Positions 10,079-20,863 of a DNA stretch of 64,000 nt are shown here, piece by piece (within the stretch, counting starts at the first letter, position 1; the number at the start of each line of letters is the position of its first letter). The DNA comes from Marisa cornuarietis (taxonomy: Eukaryota; Mollusca; Gastropoda; Architaenioglossa; Ampullariidae). A model generated the notes under the pieces. That model was not told the origin of the DNA, ran no database searches, and saw nothing but the letters and a program-made list of their open reading frames with translations. The position numbers and the translations under genes were made by a program. Location: positions 2,418,001 through 2,482,000 of the forward strand of contig SMMW01000149.1 in the NCBI GenBank assembly GCA_004794655.1, read 5' to 3'.

Positions 10079-11127
10079 TGTTGGTGACAGGCGATGGACA
10101 GCTAGCTACTACTACAAAATTCAATGTCTCCCACCTGACCATCCAGTCCGATAGATTCATGTTCAACCCCACAGACACAGAACAGGCCGCCCCACCCCAC
10201 AGCCCACACTACAACAACACATACAAGTTAGAAAACACAAAGGGAGCAGAAATTAACATAACAGCTCCTTACCCACCAGACAACATACAAACACCACCCT
10301 GGACACTTCCACACCCACAGATAGACCTTGACCTCACCAAATACAACAAAGAACGACACCAAGCCCAAATCACTGCAGAAATAAAGCTCAAGCTAAACAC
10401 CACATACAAAGATCACGTGCAGATTTATACTGACGGATCCCATGACCCAGAGACAAACACAACCGGATTAGGAGTATACCAACCCGGTAACATCACCATC
10501 TCCAGCAGACTCCCAAAACACACTTCAATTTTTACAGCTGAGCTGACGGCCATACTGACAGCTCTCCATACACTTCATCTCGGAATGAAGGACACAACGC
10601 AACAACAATATGTAGTAATTTCAGATTCACTGTCAGCACTTCAGGCTTTAAAAAACAAATCCTCAAACAGAATAGATATAGTATACAAGATACTATCCAT
10701 CATAAAGAAAATCAACCAGAAACAGGGAGACATCAAATTCTTTTGGGTCCCTTCCCACATAGGAATAAAAGGAAATGAAGAGGCAGATAAACTAGCTAAA
10801 CTGGCAGTAAAACAAGAAAATAACCCTAAAGTCACCACCCTAAACATCTCTATTTCACCAGCAGAGAGAAAAATAGCTATAAAACCAGCAATAAAAATAA
10901 GGTGGCAAGAAAAATACAAAAATGAAGGTATAGGTACTAGAAGACTGATAGACGACCAGCCTAGTCTCACCTTGATGTACCTAACGTCAATCAGGTCGGA
11001 CCAAACTAAAATAACCAGAATGCGGCTTAGTGGAGAATATTATAAAATGTATAAAGACCCACCTTCATGTGCATGTGGGGACAGACTTAGCACCCCGCAT
11101 GTACTGTTGGAATGCAATGAAAAATAA
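9970..11127 (+). CDS. RNase H domain ORF fused to SINE-derived N-terminus
   Basis: A continuous 385-codon frame. Residues 1 to about 35 are translated SINE sequence (FYAEPATKAISRQ), so the true element begins after that. The RNase HI fold is clear: YTDGSHD (Asp155), FTAELTAI (Glu191), VISDSLSAL (Asp219), FFWVPSHIGIKGNEEADKLA (His263, Asp273), giving the full D-E-D-H-D active-site set. A CxCG...HxxxxC knuckle (CACGDRLSTPHVLLEC) ends the frame. The ORF2 tail then continues in another frame to 11281 (EELKHFLYTYRLGLNLRNC), showing a frameshift near 11110-11125. It normally removes RNA from the RNA-DNA hybrid. Whether the fused frame is expressed is unknown; the fusion is probably fortuitous. Confidence 0.8.
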   Translation: MKHWRLNSQRLHTRMSGKGRLEFYAEPATKAISRQPVLVTGDGQLATTTKFNVSHLTIQSDRFMFNPTDTEQAAPPHSPHYNNTYKLENTKGAEINITAPYPPDNIQTPPWTLPHPQIDLDLTKYNKERHQAQITAEIKLKLNTTYKDHVQIYTDGSHDPETNTTGLGVYQPGNITISSRLPKHTSIFTAELTAILTALHTLHLGMKDTTQQQYVVISDSLSALQALKNKSSNRIDIVYKILSIIKKINQKQGDIKFFWVPSHIGIKGNEEADKLAKLAVKQENNPKVTTLNISISPAERKIAIKPAIKIRWQEKYKNEGIGTRRLIDDQPSLTLMYLTSIRSDQTKITRMRLSGEYYKMYKDPPSCACGDRLSTPHVLLECNEK

Positions 11128-11350
11128 ACCAGAGAGAGAAGAACTAAAACATTTCCTATATACGTATAGACTGGGACTAAACCTCAGAAACTGCCTCAAC
11201 CCACCTACAGAACTATGGAACAGTATACTGTCACTAGTAGTAGTAATAGCAACAAGCCACCCAAACTCTAGTCTAATATAAAATAAGAATAGGGGTAAAC
11301 AGGATAACATAGCCATCCACACTGTAAAATAAAATAAAATTAAAAAAAAA
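10079..11350 (+). mobile_element. I-like non-LTR retrotransposon, 5'-truncated 3' end
   Basis: Plus-strand fragment containing the RNase H domain, a Cys/His knuckle and the C-terminal tail of ORF2, then an AT-rich 3' region ending in an A-rich tail (AAATAAAATAAAATT then A9, about 11326-11350). Endonuclease and RT are absent, as expected after 5' truncation during target-primed reverse transcription. The 5' boundary coincides with SINE-derived sequence. A cellular-type RNase H placed near the ORF2 C-terminus is characteristic of the I superfamily rather than RTE or L2. Confidence 0.8.
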
Positions 11351-11755
11351 TTGAGGAAGAGCAATACATGGAACCAAGCAAAGAAACACAATACACCACC
11401 ACGGTACACGTGGCAGGACCCCTAAACACTGGCAACAAACGGCACCAGCACCAGCACCAGCAGGAGGAAAGAGGGCAGCAGCACTGTAACGACCCATGCA
11501 AACTTGGCAGATCAACAATGGATAAAGAGGGCACAAATACAATACACCACCTATGCAGACTTGGAAAACCTAAACACCAACAAAAATAGAGGGCACGTAC
11601 AAAAGTGAAACCACGCATCAGGCACCACAAAACAGCAACCCTTTCCCCACACTCCCCAAAGACCCCATCCCCCACAGTGCGAAATCACCGAGAGGTGGAA
11701 GCACTTTCCCTTTCAAAGTCAACAACAACAACAACAAGTGACAGGCGATAACCGT
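11351..11755. repeat. Diverged ~150-bp tandem duplication and (CAA)n tract
   Basis: ACAATACACCACC followed later by CCTAAACAC recurs at about 11388-11436 and again at about 11540-11576, an offset near 151 bp. A CACCAG triplet run lies near 11442-11462 and CAA repeats at 11719-11738. The last part, read on the minus strand, matches the head of SINE family A (GGTCCAGTGGCGCAACGGTT). No coding function is seen. Confidence 0.45.
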
Positions 11756-11775
11756 TGCGCCACTGGACCGCCCTC

Positions 11776-11872
11776 CCAGATGTTGGGAATGGGTGCCTAG
11801 TTTCACCAAGGGTTGGGGAAGGTAAGGCAGCCTGGGAGGAAATGGGCATCCCACTCACAAAAAGCTGGCCAC
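11776..11872 (+). mobile_element. SINE family B, body fragment
   Basis: Contains TGTTGGGAATGGGTGCCTAG, then GGTTGGGGAAGGTAAGGCAG and the ATGGGCATCCCACTCACAAA-AAGCT block shared with copies at 21.9, 38.5 and 44.6 kb. It abuts a family-A tRNA-like head in the opposite sense (11750-11775). Confidence 0.65.
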
Positions 11873-12184
11873 TAGAAAAGTTTGCTTTTTTCACCGCAGT
11901 CTTTACCGATTGCCTTTTTTATTTCTTTTTCTCTCTTCCTTCTCCCTGTCTCTCCCTTTCGCCATTTCGGTAACTGATTGTAATGTACAGGAATGCATCT
12001 TCATGCCGGTTTTTTTGCCTGATGAAGAAGAGAGAAAGAATCATGTTACCTTCTGCATATGAACTAGATAAGTCCTTCTTCTGTTACTTTCCCACCCACC
12101 GCCATAAAAGCCTGAAAACGTGGCCGCTGACAGCTGACAGCTTGTGATTTACATTCGTTAGAACTGACAGAGGATTCTCACTTA
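11873..12184. other. Anonymous DNA
   Basis: No supported gene; pyrimidine-rich 11900-11960. It separates a SINE body from the 3' tail of the L2-like element. Confidence 0.5.
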
Positions 12185-13981
12185 TATAATAACAATATAA
12201 TAAATTAAGATTTGTATAGCGCATATTCACACTCATAGAAAGCATGCTCAGCGCTTAAAACGTAAAGAGACATGGATTCAATGAACAGAACACGGGAGAC
12301 GGAAGAATAAACGACAGTACTGACGACAAACAGAAAACAAAGATAGAAAACACAAAAAGGCATCAAGTAACAGGAACAGAGAATATAGTGATTCTGCAGA
12401 GAAAGATGGGAGAAAAGTAGCAAGAGCGGAAGGGGGGAGGGAAAGAAGGACGAGCATTGTGGACTGTGTTAGGAGTAATGCTCAAGGAAGAGGTGCGTTT
12501 TCAGTGCAGATTTGAAGGATTCAGTTGTAGGAAGGTGGCGGATATGGAAATTAAGGGAGAGAGTTCAATTGTTTTGCTGCACAGTAGCCACAAATCATGT
12601 GACCATATGTTGTTGTTCTGGTGGCAGGAACAGTTAGGATACGGTCATCAAACGAAGAGCGGAGTTGTATCGCCGGAAGAAATAGTCAGGACGGGAGCCT
12701 GCAAAGAAATTAAAACACAGCACAGACAGTTTGTACTGAATGCGAGAACGGATGGGTAGCCAGTGTAGAAAACGAAGGAGAGGAGTCAGGAGTGGCATGG
12801 TCTCGTTTCATGGCTCTAAGCACCAGACGTGCAGCGGAGTTCTGTACTTTCTGGAGTCTCTGAATGAGGGATGAGGGGCAGCCTGTCAGCAAGGAGTTCC
12901 AGTAGTCAAGTCGAGAAACAACAAACGCACAGACAAGAGTGTTGGTATCACGTGTAGAGAGAAAGTGACGGATGGCACTGATCTTACGGAGCTCATAATA
13001 GGCAGACTGACAGACAGCTGTAACATGTTTATCAAGGATCATGTCATCAGTGACAATAAATACCGGATTCCTAACGGATGACGTGAAGGTGATGTTGCTG
13101 TCGCCCACCTTGATGTGATTGGGCAGACTGATGAGTGAAGGTTGATGTCTTCTTCTATAACACAAGAGGGCTTCCGTTTTATCGTCGTTTAGTTTGAGCT
13201 TGCATTTTACCATCCAGCCTTTGACATCGCTGATACAAGCTTCTAGAGAGCTAATAGCAGAGTGAGACTCAACCGGTGGAGTGGAACAATAAAGCTGCGT
13301 GTCATCAGCATAGGATTGATGAGAAACCTGGTGAGACTGGATGCATGATGAAATTGGTTTAGTGTACAGGATGAACAGAACTGGGCCAAGTACTGAGCCT
13401 TGGGGAACACCACAGAGACGTGGAGCAGGGTGAGATGTTTGACCGTCAACTACCACAGTCTGGGTTCTATCAGTGAGATAGGAGTTGAACGATGAGAGGG
13501 CAGGTCCAGAAATTCCGTAGCGTAGAGGGTGTGAAGTCTATGAAGGAGCAGAGAGTGGTCTATAGTGTCGAATGCAGCAGACAGGTCCAGTAGAGTTAAG
13601 GGAGAAACATCACCACTGTCAAGGGCAGGTAATATGTCTGTCGTTACCTTAATAAGAGTAGTCTCAGTGCTGTGAAAGGGTCTATATGCTGACTGAGCTT
13701 GTGGGATAAGATGGTGCTCTTGTAAGAAGGCCCAGAGCTGTGTCAAAACTATTTTCTCTATGATCTTAGAGAGAAAAGACAAGTTGGAAACTGGACGGTA
13801 GTTGTTCAGCACATTGACATCAATCGTGGATTTCTTAAGAAGTGGCCTCACCACCGCATTTTTGAACAAAGATGGGAAAACACCTGACGACAAGCTGACA
13901 TTTACAATATGTGTGATGGAAGGATGTAAAATATCTAGGCACTCAAGAAGAAGGCTTGTGGGAATTGGATCTAACTCGCAA
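12185..13981 (-). mobile_element. L2/CR1-like non-LTR retrotransposon, 5'-truncated, broken
   Basis: Minus-strand copy that begins inside the RT fingers ([11 protein letters not shown], about 13981) and runs through the RT, the post-RT tail and a 3' UTR. It ends with GAATATGCGCTATACAAAT and an ATT-rich tail (12185-12225), a 3' end typical of L2-like elements. The post-RT tail (TTTYGHMICGYCAAKQLNSL then FKSALKTHLF) is visible between 12475 and 12710 in broken frames. Related 3' tails occur at 23.9 kb and 63.1 kb. Confidence 0.88.
12475..13981 (-). pseudogene. L2-like reverse transcriptase, frameshifted
   Basis: The first segment (13450-13981) shows [38 protein letters not shown] and [19 protein letters not shown] (palm Asp). 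After a frameshift near 13530, the second (12710-13456) gives LCGVPQGSVLGPVLFILY, the catalytic SYADDTQLY box, KLKLNDDKTEALL and SRLDYWNSLLTG. These motifs in this order identify the CR1/L2 group. Endonuclease and ORF1 are absent through 5' truncation, and the frame is broken at least twice, so the copy is dead. Confidence 0.9.
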
Positions 13982-14214
13982 GGCCATTGCTACGAGCGCA
14001 CTGATTGGTTGGTCTTTGACCTTCTTTTTCCATATGCAAATGAGCCAGCCTCGTTCCGTATACATTTCAAGTCAGAAGTTATAGAATGCAATCTATAAAT
14101 ATAGATTTCGAATGTATAGCTAGAATGCATTCAATAGCTAAAGAATTATTATGTATATATAAAATGAATCGGAGAGCAACTTCTGAGTATAATATAAATG
14201 AAACACTTCGGTTT
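13982..14214. other. AT-rich DNA with degenerate MITE-like units
   Basis: Positions 14085-14150 carry degenerate copies of the ~20-bp GAATGCA..TATAGCTATA unit seen in the neighbouring element, possibly part of the same insertion or a second one. No gene seen. Confidence 0.4.
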
Positions 14215-14470
14215 ATACCGAGTTTTCTCTCTCTAGCTATGCATTGCAATGTATAGTTATACATGCTTTACATTGCATTTTATACTTATAGAATGCAATG
14301 TATAGCTATAGAATGCAATCTATAAGTATAGAATGAATTGTATAAATATAAAATGCAATCTATAAGTATAAAATGCAATGTATAGCTATACATCGCATTC
14401 TATAATTATACATAGCAATGGATAGCTAGAAATAGCAAATGTGAGAAAATTTCCCTCTTGGCGCCCCATA
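14215..14470. mobile_element. MITE relative with internal 20-bp tandem repeats
   Basis: The right end, read on the minus strand, is TATGGGGCGCCAAGAGGG then AAATTTTCTC, matching the terminus of the 4.26-kb element. The left end keeps TTTTCTCTCTCTAGCTA but has lost the outermost bases. Between them lie about nine degenerate 20-bp units (GAATGCAATGTATAGCTATA type). The central repeats are the expanded counterpart of those in the 168-bp element. Confidence 0.6.
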
Positions 14471-16307
14471 CGCGGCAGAATAACTACGAGCTGCAGAGCA
14501 GGTGTTGGATTTTATTCAAAGGACGCTGTTTACGACGACCAGCACGGAAGCGACGGATTCGAATCTTATTGTCAGCTTTCACAGAATCATGGTAAAGAGA
14601 AAATCTCCTCAAAGTGTCCACTAAACAGGCTGGAAGTTGAAGAGTAGCAAGTGGATTCAACAATGCTAACTGATATGTCGTGTAGACAAACTGTCTTGTC
14701 ATAATTCAACCTGTGTCAACCAAAGTGTTGGTGAAATAAAATCTGGATTATTTTAAAATGAGAACTTTTATATAAAAATAAAATGCAGTGCGATTTCATA
14801 AATATACAATAAGACAAAAAACGATAAAAGATATTAGAACTGATGAGGATTTAAAGTTAGGCTAAATTTCAGAGAAAAGAAAACAGAACGAGCAACAAGA
14901 AAACGAGATAAAGAATCAGATCTAAAATATGTCATGGCGGCGAATGTAACCTTTAGAAATAAAATTCGCGACAAAAAACAGAAAGCAAGGCAATTACAGG
15001 TAGTAAAACCATAACAAAGTAAAGCTTAAGAGAAACAAATACAACTTGTAACTAAAAGAAACCTATGGGTACGAATAAACAAAGACGTTGCACAAGAAAA
15101 TGGAAAAATCGCAGGAGAACAAAGCAACTCAGCCTGTCAGGCGCAGCCTCGTTTCCATCCAATGTTAATGTTGACCTGCGACATAGTCGCGCCAGCTTTT
15201 TCATATATTTTTTCTGCTTTCGTTTAATTAATTATTTTTGTTTATTGTAACTAAGTTCTGTGTTCTCTGAACATGAGAATTGTTCATCCATGGAACAAAA
15301 CAGCTGAACGAGAGAGTGTCTACAATTGGAAATCTCCCTTCTCACCTTCACCGTAACAATAACTTGAAGTAGTTTTGAATATTATTGTTTAAAATACAAA
15401 TCATCTTATACATAAAGCAGACATGGTCAGTTCTGGTTGAGTACTATACAAATCCACACCGTTTGTCCCGATCCTAACCAAAATTTTGTAGTTCTTCTTC
15501 AACCTACACTCCTAGAGCTAAGGGAAGTCCTAATTATGTATAGTTCGTGTATTTTTCTCTGGAATATCTTTATTTTAATGCTTATTTTACTGGTCTACAC
15601 GGAGTTGTGATACAAAGACATTTTATGTATCTAGTACTTTGATTAGTTAGTTATTTACTTGTGCAGCGAGGTACGACTCCCGGCACCGGGATATGTGCCA
15701 CTGACATCCACCCTGCTAAATATCTGGGTACCGCTCGACTTCTCATAGCGGGATGATGCGGCTCGATTACAGAAAAAAGAAAAAAAATATGACGGCCAGA
15801 GAGACAGAATGAGGAAAAGTGCATGTAAGCACCTCTCTACCAAACATAGACATGTGCCACCCACTCTACCTGATACACTGGAGCTCACGCTTCTCAGTTG
15901 TTTTATTAGGACAAGGAAGAGACGATAAAAAGGTGACAGAATGTAGAAGGAAAAAGAGAATAAGCATGGATAAGGACCAATTGGTAATACTCCAAAACAT
16001 ATACAACTGTACCTTTAACAGCAACGCCTTATTGCTTCTTCCAATTACTAACAAACAGTTAAAAATAAGCGCGTCTCAGCACTATCCTCCGTCTTGCTTT
16101 CCCGCCTGACATGCTCCCGGTACAGATCCGTTCTTCTCTCTCTCTCTCTGCTGCTCACCGACACCTCTGTTATTATTATTTTTTTCGTGAACTTTTTTGT
16201 TACAAAATGTTTGTATTATATCATTATACAGACATCATTCATTTATACAGCGACTTCGAGGCACTCAGCAAGAAGAGGGATAAAGTGAGTGAGTGAGGAA
16301 AGAGGGA

Positions 16308-16309
<2 letters not shown>
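14471..16309. other. Anonymous AT-rich DNA
   Basis: No coding or RNA gene recognised. Small features are a moderately GC-rich block at 15660-15760 with a TACGACTCCCGG motif, perhaps a SINE fragment, and pyrimidine runs near 16130-16150. Confidence 0.5.

Positions 16310-16359
<50 letters not shown>
16310..16359. repeat. (GT)n microsatellite, ~25 units
   Basis: Uninterrupted TG repeat. The minus-strand His/Thr-rich frame across it is an artefact. Confidence 0.97.
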
Positions 16360-17221
16360 TAATTAAGTAGCAAGTCATACTTGTCCTGGACCATGCATCC
16401 ATTAGTCTCATGATCACCCCTTGCGAAGGTAAATGATCGGATCTGGCAGATAGTCTGAGAGGAAATGCAAGACCTTGTCACATGGAGAGGTCGTCATGTT
16501 GACCTTACCGGCAGCACGTATGGGCAAGGAAATAGTTTGTGCAAACAAAGCTAAGGAAAAAAATGAAGATGAAAGAGATAAAAGATAAAAGAAAGTCTTC
16601 TGGAGCCTTTAGTCTGTCCTTGTAGGACAAGAAAAGCCTATGCAATGTACGGCGTATGAATCTGTAAGAAGAACAGAAAAACCATGTTACTCATGGGTAG
16701 TCATTGCTTTGTGAGACAAAGACTGTGCTGACACAGAGGAAGTTTCTGCCATCGCACCTCGCATCGGACATGACAGAAACGTAATCCCGTATTTTCCCGT
16801 GATGATGACGTTAACAGTTTTGTTTTTCTTAAAGAAAAATGTACATCGACCATAAAGGTCACAAGAAACAAATCCCTTCTAAGGAGCCCACTTTTTTGTC
16901 CTGTCTGCCCCCTGCTTTGGTTATCAGTAGACTTGAAGGGGGGACAAATGGTCTGTGTCTACCTTAGTTGCTGCGTGAAGCCTCGGAGAGTGGCAAAACT
17001 GGTTGTTTGACATCCATGCTTGTCAGCCGCACGTTGTACGCAATAATCACTCGCCCCGCCAGTGACATGCGCAGACGGGACCTGCTGATGTTTAGTGCTC
17101 TGTCGGCTGCTGAAGATCTGACGTCATAATCAGCTCTTTGTCGTTTGGCTCGTAAGCGTTTTCTTTTCAGGGACAGGCGAGACGTGGATGACTTGCCGCT
17201 TCCCTGTTTCTACTTTCTCTC
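16360..17221. other. Anonymous DNA
   Basis: No gene supported. A TGACGTCA octamer lies near 17119. Confidence 0.5.
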
Positions 17222-17456
17222 TCGCGCGCGCGCGCGCGTGCGCACGCACACTAACAAGCATGTGCGTACACAATCAAGGTCTCTCACCCCCTATCCCTGT
17301 GTGTTTGTGTGTGAGAGAGAGAGAGAGAGGGACGCGTTGTTTATGCATGTGTGTGCATAAACGTAACACCTGTACTTCATTTTTTGATTTTTTTCCCCAC
17401 CCTGCTTGTTCCTGATGTTATGGGAACTTTTGCTTCTGCCGCGTGTTCTGTGTTTA

Positions 17457-17508
<52 letters not shown>

Positions 17509-17625
17509 TAAAGAGAGAGGGAATGTTTGTGTGTGTGTGTGAGAGAGAGAGAGAGAGTGTTTGTTTGTGTGTGTGAGAGAGAGTGTGTTTGTGTATGAGA
17601 GAGAGAGTGTGTGTTTGTTCTGCTA
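17222..17625. repeat. Cluster of (GC)n, (GT)n and (GA)n tracts
   Basis: A (CG)n tract at 17222-17245 is followed by a GA run at 17311-17330, a long (TG)n at 17459-17499 and a mosaic of GA and GT runs to about 17620. The alternating purine-pyrimidine DNA is Z-DNA-prone in principle. Predicted frames here are low-complexity artefacts. Confidence 0.95.
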
Positions 17626-20084
17626 ATTCTTTCTCTACCATCCTATTATAACAGCCATGAAACAGGTTGCTGTCCTACTACCAATCGTCAGTAAGTAGCA
17701 TGTTCCAGGTGACCAGCTCAATACCCCATTTCCTCCTCCCCTTGCCACAACCTAGTGGCTTAACTCTATTATTTCGTGCCGATCGCCTGCTGCCCCCACA
17801 TAATCAAAACTCTCCTCTCAGTGAGGTAATAACAGCAGAAATGCTGCCAGCGCTTATTGTCTGACCTGGCCTCGCACCCTCCAACATGTCCCTCAGATGT
17901 CTGACACCGTCCGACTGCAAGTAACCACAGCAGGTGGTCGAAAACGATTAGTGTGACCGTTTGCAACGAACATTTTGTCTGCGTTGATAGGAGCATCTCC
18001 CCCCTACAGGTCGTCTCCACAACGGAGAAGTTGCACGGAAAAGCATCCTGTGAGGACTGGATGCGGTTTCGCCCCGTTTCATGCAGACGAGAGATTTTAA
18101 TATCTGGTGAATAACTGTCTACTCACCCTTTCTTAGCTCCTCGGCTCTCCACTACCTCCTTTTCTCTTATTAAACTCTATTCAGAAGTATTGTATACATT
18201 AGATCACTGAAGCTGGCCTCATGTATGTTGGGTAGTCGCATGCACAGCAGCAGATCAGCTAAGAATTTAAACTTTTTCTTGTCAACAGGGAACGATAGGA
18301 ACCATTTCAAACTGAAAGAAAATGTGTTGAGTTAAAGCGATGATGCGATCCAACATGGGAAGATCAATGTAGTCCAGAGATAAATTGAAGCGGACGTGGT
18401 CAAGGTCTCTCGCGCTCGCGCTGGTGCATGCTGGATCCGATGACTTGAGTCAGCAGTTCATCAGAAATGAAGGTTTGTGGTGCATACGACCACAGATACT
18501 AAATATTATCTTTGAGACGACCAGATGGCCTGCCTAATGCGACCGTTTCATAACAATCTCCGGACATTTATTCTCTCAAAACCTGAGCCACAGGAGATTC
18601 TAACTCGAACGCTTGTGGGGGTTTTTTTTTTCACACAAAGCACCTTTCTAGAATTTATTACTTAAAGGAGAGATTTATAATATTATTATAAAGGAGAGAT
18701 AACAGCACTTCGAGTGCCGCTCAGTCCAGCCTTGTACACAGATCAAAATAGCTTTTAGAGAATCAAAGCAGTTTTTTTTAAACTAATCCTAGGACAAACC
18801 AGCTCAAAACAAATCCTAGGACTGTAGATATATTGGACTGCTGGCAGACGAAGCTTTAGTGGTGATTCCTATCATTACAAAGAGGAAGACCGGGTAATGC
18901 GATGTCTCGTGTTGACGGAGGTGAAGAGTCTCAAGATTTAATGGTCTCTCGCACTTTATAAGCTTATTGGCTCTAACCCGGGGAGAGTGGAGATCGACAA
19001 ATTTTGCCAAGAGGAAATAAAAAGTTCACTAAGAAACAAACTTATGGTAAATATATCGTTGACATTTCAGCGTAGTATGTCCTTGGCTTTTCTTGTTCCG
19101 GATGTTGGATTTCAAAGGCTCGGCAGGTCCTGATAGCTAGTTAATCACTGAACATATCATTAATACTGGTCTCTTCAGCAGTCGAGTATCATGAGCGGCC
19201 CGTGCATGGACAAAACAGTTTCAAACGAACAAATCCTATGGAAAATAAAGTTTCAAACCAATAAATCATACGCCAAAGCAATTAGAACGAACAAAACCTA
19301 GGACAAGGCAATTTAAATTAACAAACCAACAGAGGAAAAAAAACTCACCTTATCGCAATCTTTCGTTTGATTTGTACATGTCAACCTTTCAGGCAAGGAC
19401 ACTGTGAATGGATGTAACTGTTCGCTATCACATTTTGATACGGTTCTCTCTCTCTCTCAAGTTCGAGTTCTCTCTTTCTCCTGTCTTCTCCTTAAAGTGA
19501 ATGGCTATACATCCGATTGAAAGTGTTACGATACGATGATCCTTATCGCTACCTCTGAAGGAAATAAACTCTTCAGTTTTAAAACTGTCCTGCAAGAAAT
19601 CAAATAACAGTTATAATTCATGTGATTCCTTCTTCACTTCATCCTATCCAGACTGTAGCTGCCTGAAGAACTGAAGCAGCTTGCACAGATTTCTGCAAAA
19701 TCGATCTGGTCTGAGATTTGAGTTTTCTAAACCAGTGTGGTTTTATCGGCGGAGTAAATTCTGCCGGTTTTCATGAATTTTTCATCACACTTCCTGGCCA
19801 GTATTCTTCCGATTTGATTTCCTACAATAACAGTTGTATAGCATGTGAGCCCCATTGTTCTCCCTGAACATCAAACCGTCGATAGGAAACCGAAACCAGC
19901 ATGGTTTCACGACAACAACAAAAATAATGAGATTTAATTTAGCGCTGTAGCACAATCAAAGAAAAGTTCGCCGCATTTTATAGAGACTAAATAAATAACT
20001 AAAAATATACAAGGCTAATTTATACTTTTACAAAAAACCAACCGTAACAGATGTTACACACATACGTAGTACACAATGCACAGA

Positions 20085-20085
<1 letters not shown>
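17626..20085. other. Anonymous DNA with diverged short tandem units
   Basis: No gene recognised. At 19200-19335, and more weakly at 18770-18825, there are ~30-bp degenerate units of the form AA..AGTTT-AAAC-AACAAA-CCTAGG. A pyrimidine run lies at 19446-19460. Confidence 0.45.
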
Positions 20086-20125
<40 letters not shown>

Positions 20126-20170
20126 ATACACACTTTCTCTAAGACAAATGCACACGTACGTATGCATCCA

Positions 20171-20226
<56 letters not shown>
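20086..20226. repeat. (CA)n and (CT)n(CA)n microsatellites
   Basis: CA tract at 20086-20125, then (CT)n at 20172-20193 running directly into (CA)n to 20226. Confidence 0.95.
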
Positions 20227-20230
<4 letters not shown>

Positions 20231-20429
20231 CAATGTTTTAAAATCTCTAAGGAGACTGAGAGCATCGGTCAAAGTATCACAGCTCGAAAGAGCAGAGCAT
20301 AATGTAGTAATGTACCTAATGTAGTAAAGATATTACAAAGATATGTTAATTTCTGAGAACTTACTGAATAAAAAGAGAATAAATTTATGTTCCTCTTAAT
20401 AAATTGTTTGAAGGGCTCGTTAATATACC

Positions 20430-20670
20430 GGCGCATTTGGCGGTCGATCTGTCAATATTTTTCACAAGCAGCACAAAAAAAGTTCAAAGAAAAAAAAAAA
20501 AGACTCGAACCCTGCCGTGAACATTATGTAGAATACAAAAGCAGACGACACATAGCCACTCGGCAGTCGATCTGTCAATTGTTTTTTTTCGGATTCAGCA
20601 GAAAACAAACTAAACGTTTAAAAAAGGCTTACAGCCCTACCCTCAAAACTTTGTAGAAGTCTAAAAGCAA
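20430..20670 (+). repeat. Diverged ~124-bp tandem duplication
   Basis: The motif GGCGGTCGATCTGTCAAT at about 20439 recurs as CGGCAGTCGATCTGTCAATT at about 20561. Each is followed by TTTTT, an A-rich run, an acceptor-like CCCT..C and TTATGTAGAA or TTTGTAGAAG. Two copies only; origin unknown. Confidence 0.55.
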
Positions 20671-20808
20671 ACATGTCAAACAAAACCAGACACGAATAAA
20701 ACAAGAGTAAGAAGTTCAAAGGTCACTTGCATGGTTATGGATCGTTCTCAGATTACAGACAGCTTGGGAATTCTCCTCCTTTTCATATCAGGTATTCTTT
20801 GTTGTCTC

Positions 20809-20811
<3 letters not shown>

Positions 20812-20857
<46 letters not shown>

Positions 20858-20863
20858 CGCGCG
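20812..20863. repeat. (TG)n-(GC)n tract
   Basis: About 19 TG units passing straight into about seven GC units. This is alternating purine-pyrimidine throughout, a classic Z-DNA-forming composition. Confidence 0.95.

Noticed and set aside
16239..16481. His/Thr-rich minus-strand frame; same at 17291-17641, 20051-20324, 37175-37504 and 50232-50585
   Set aside because: All are translated GT/CA microsatellites.
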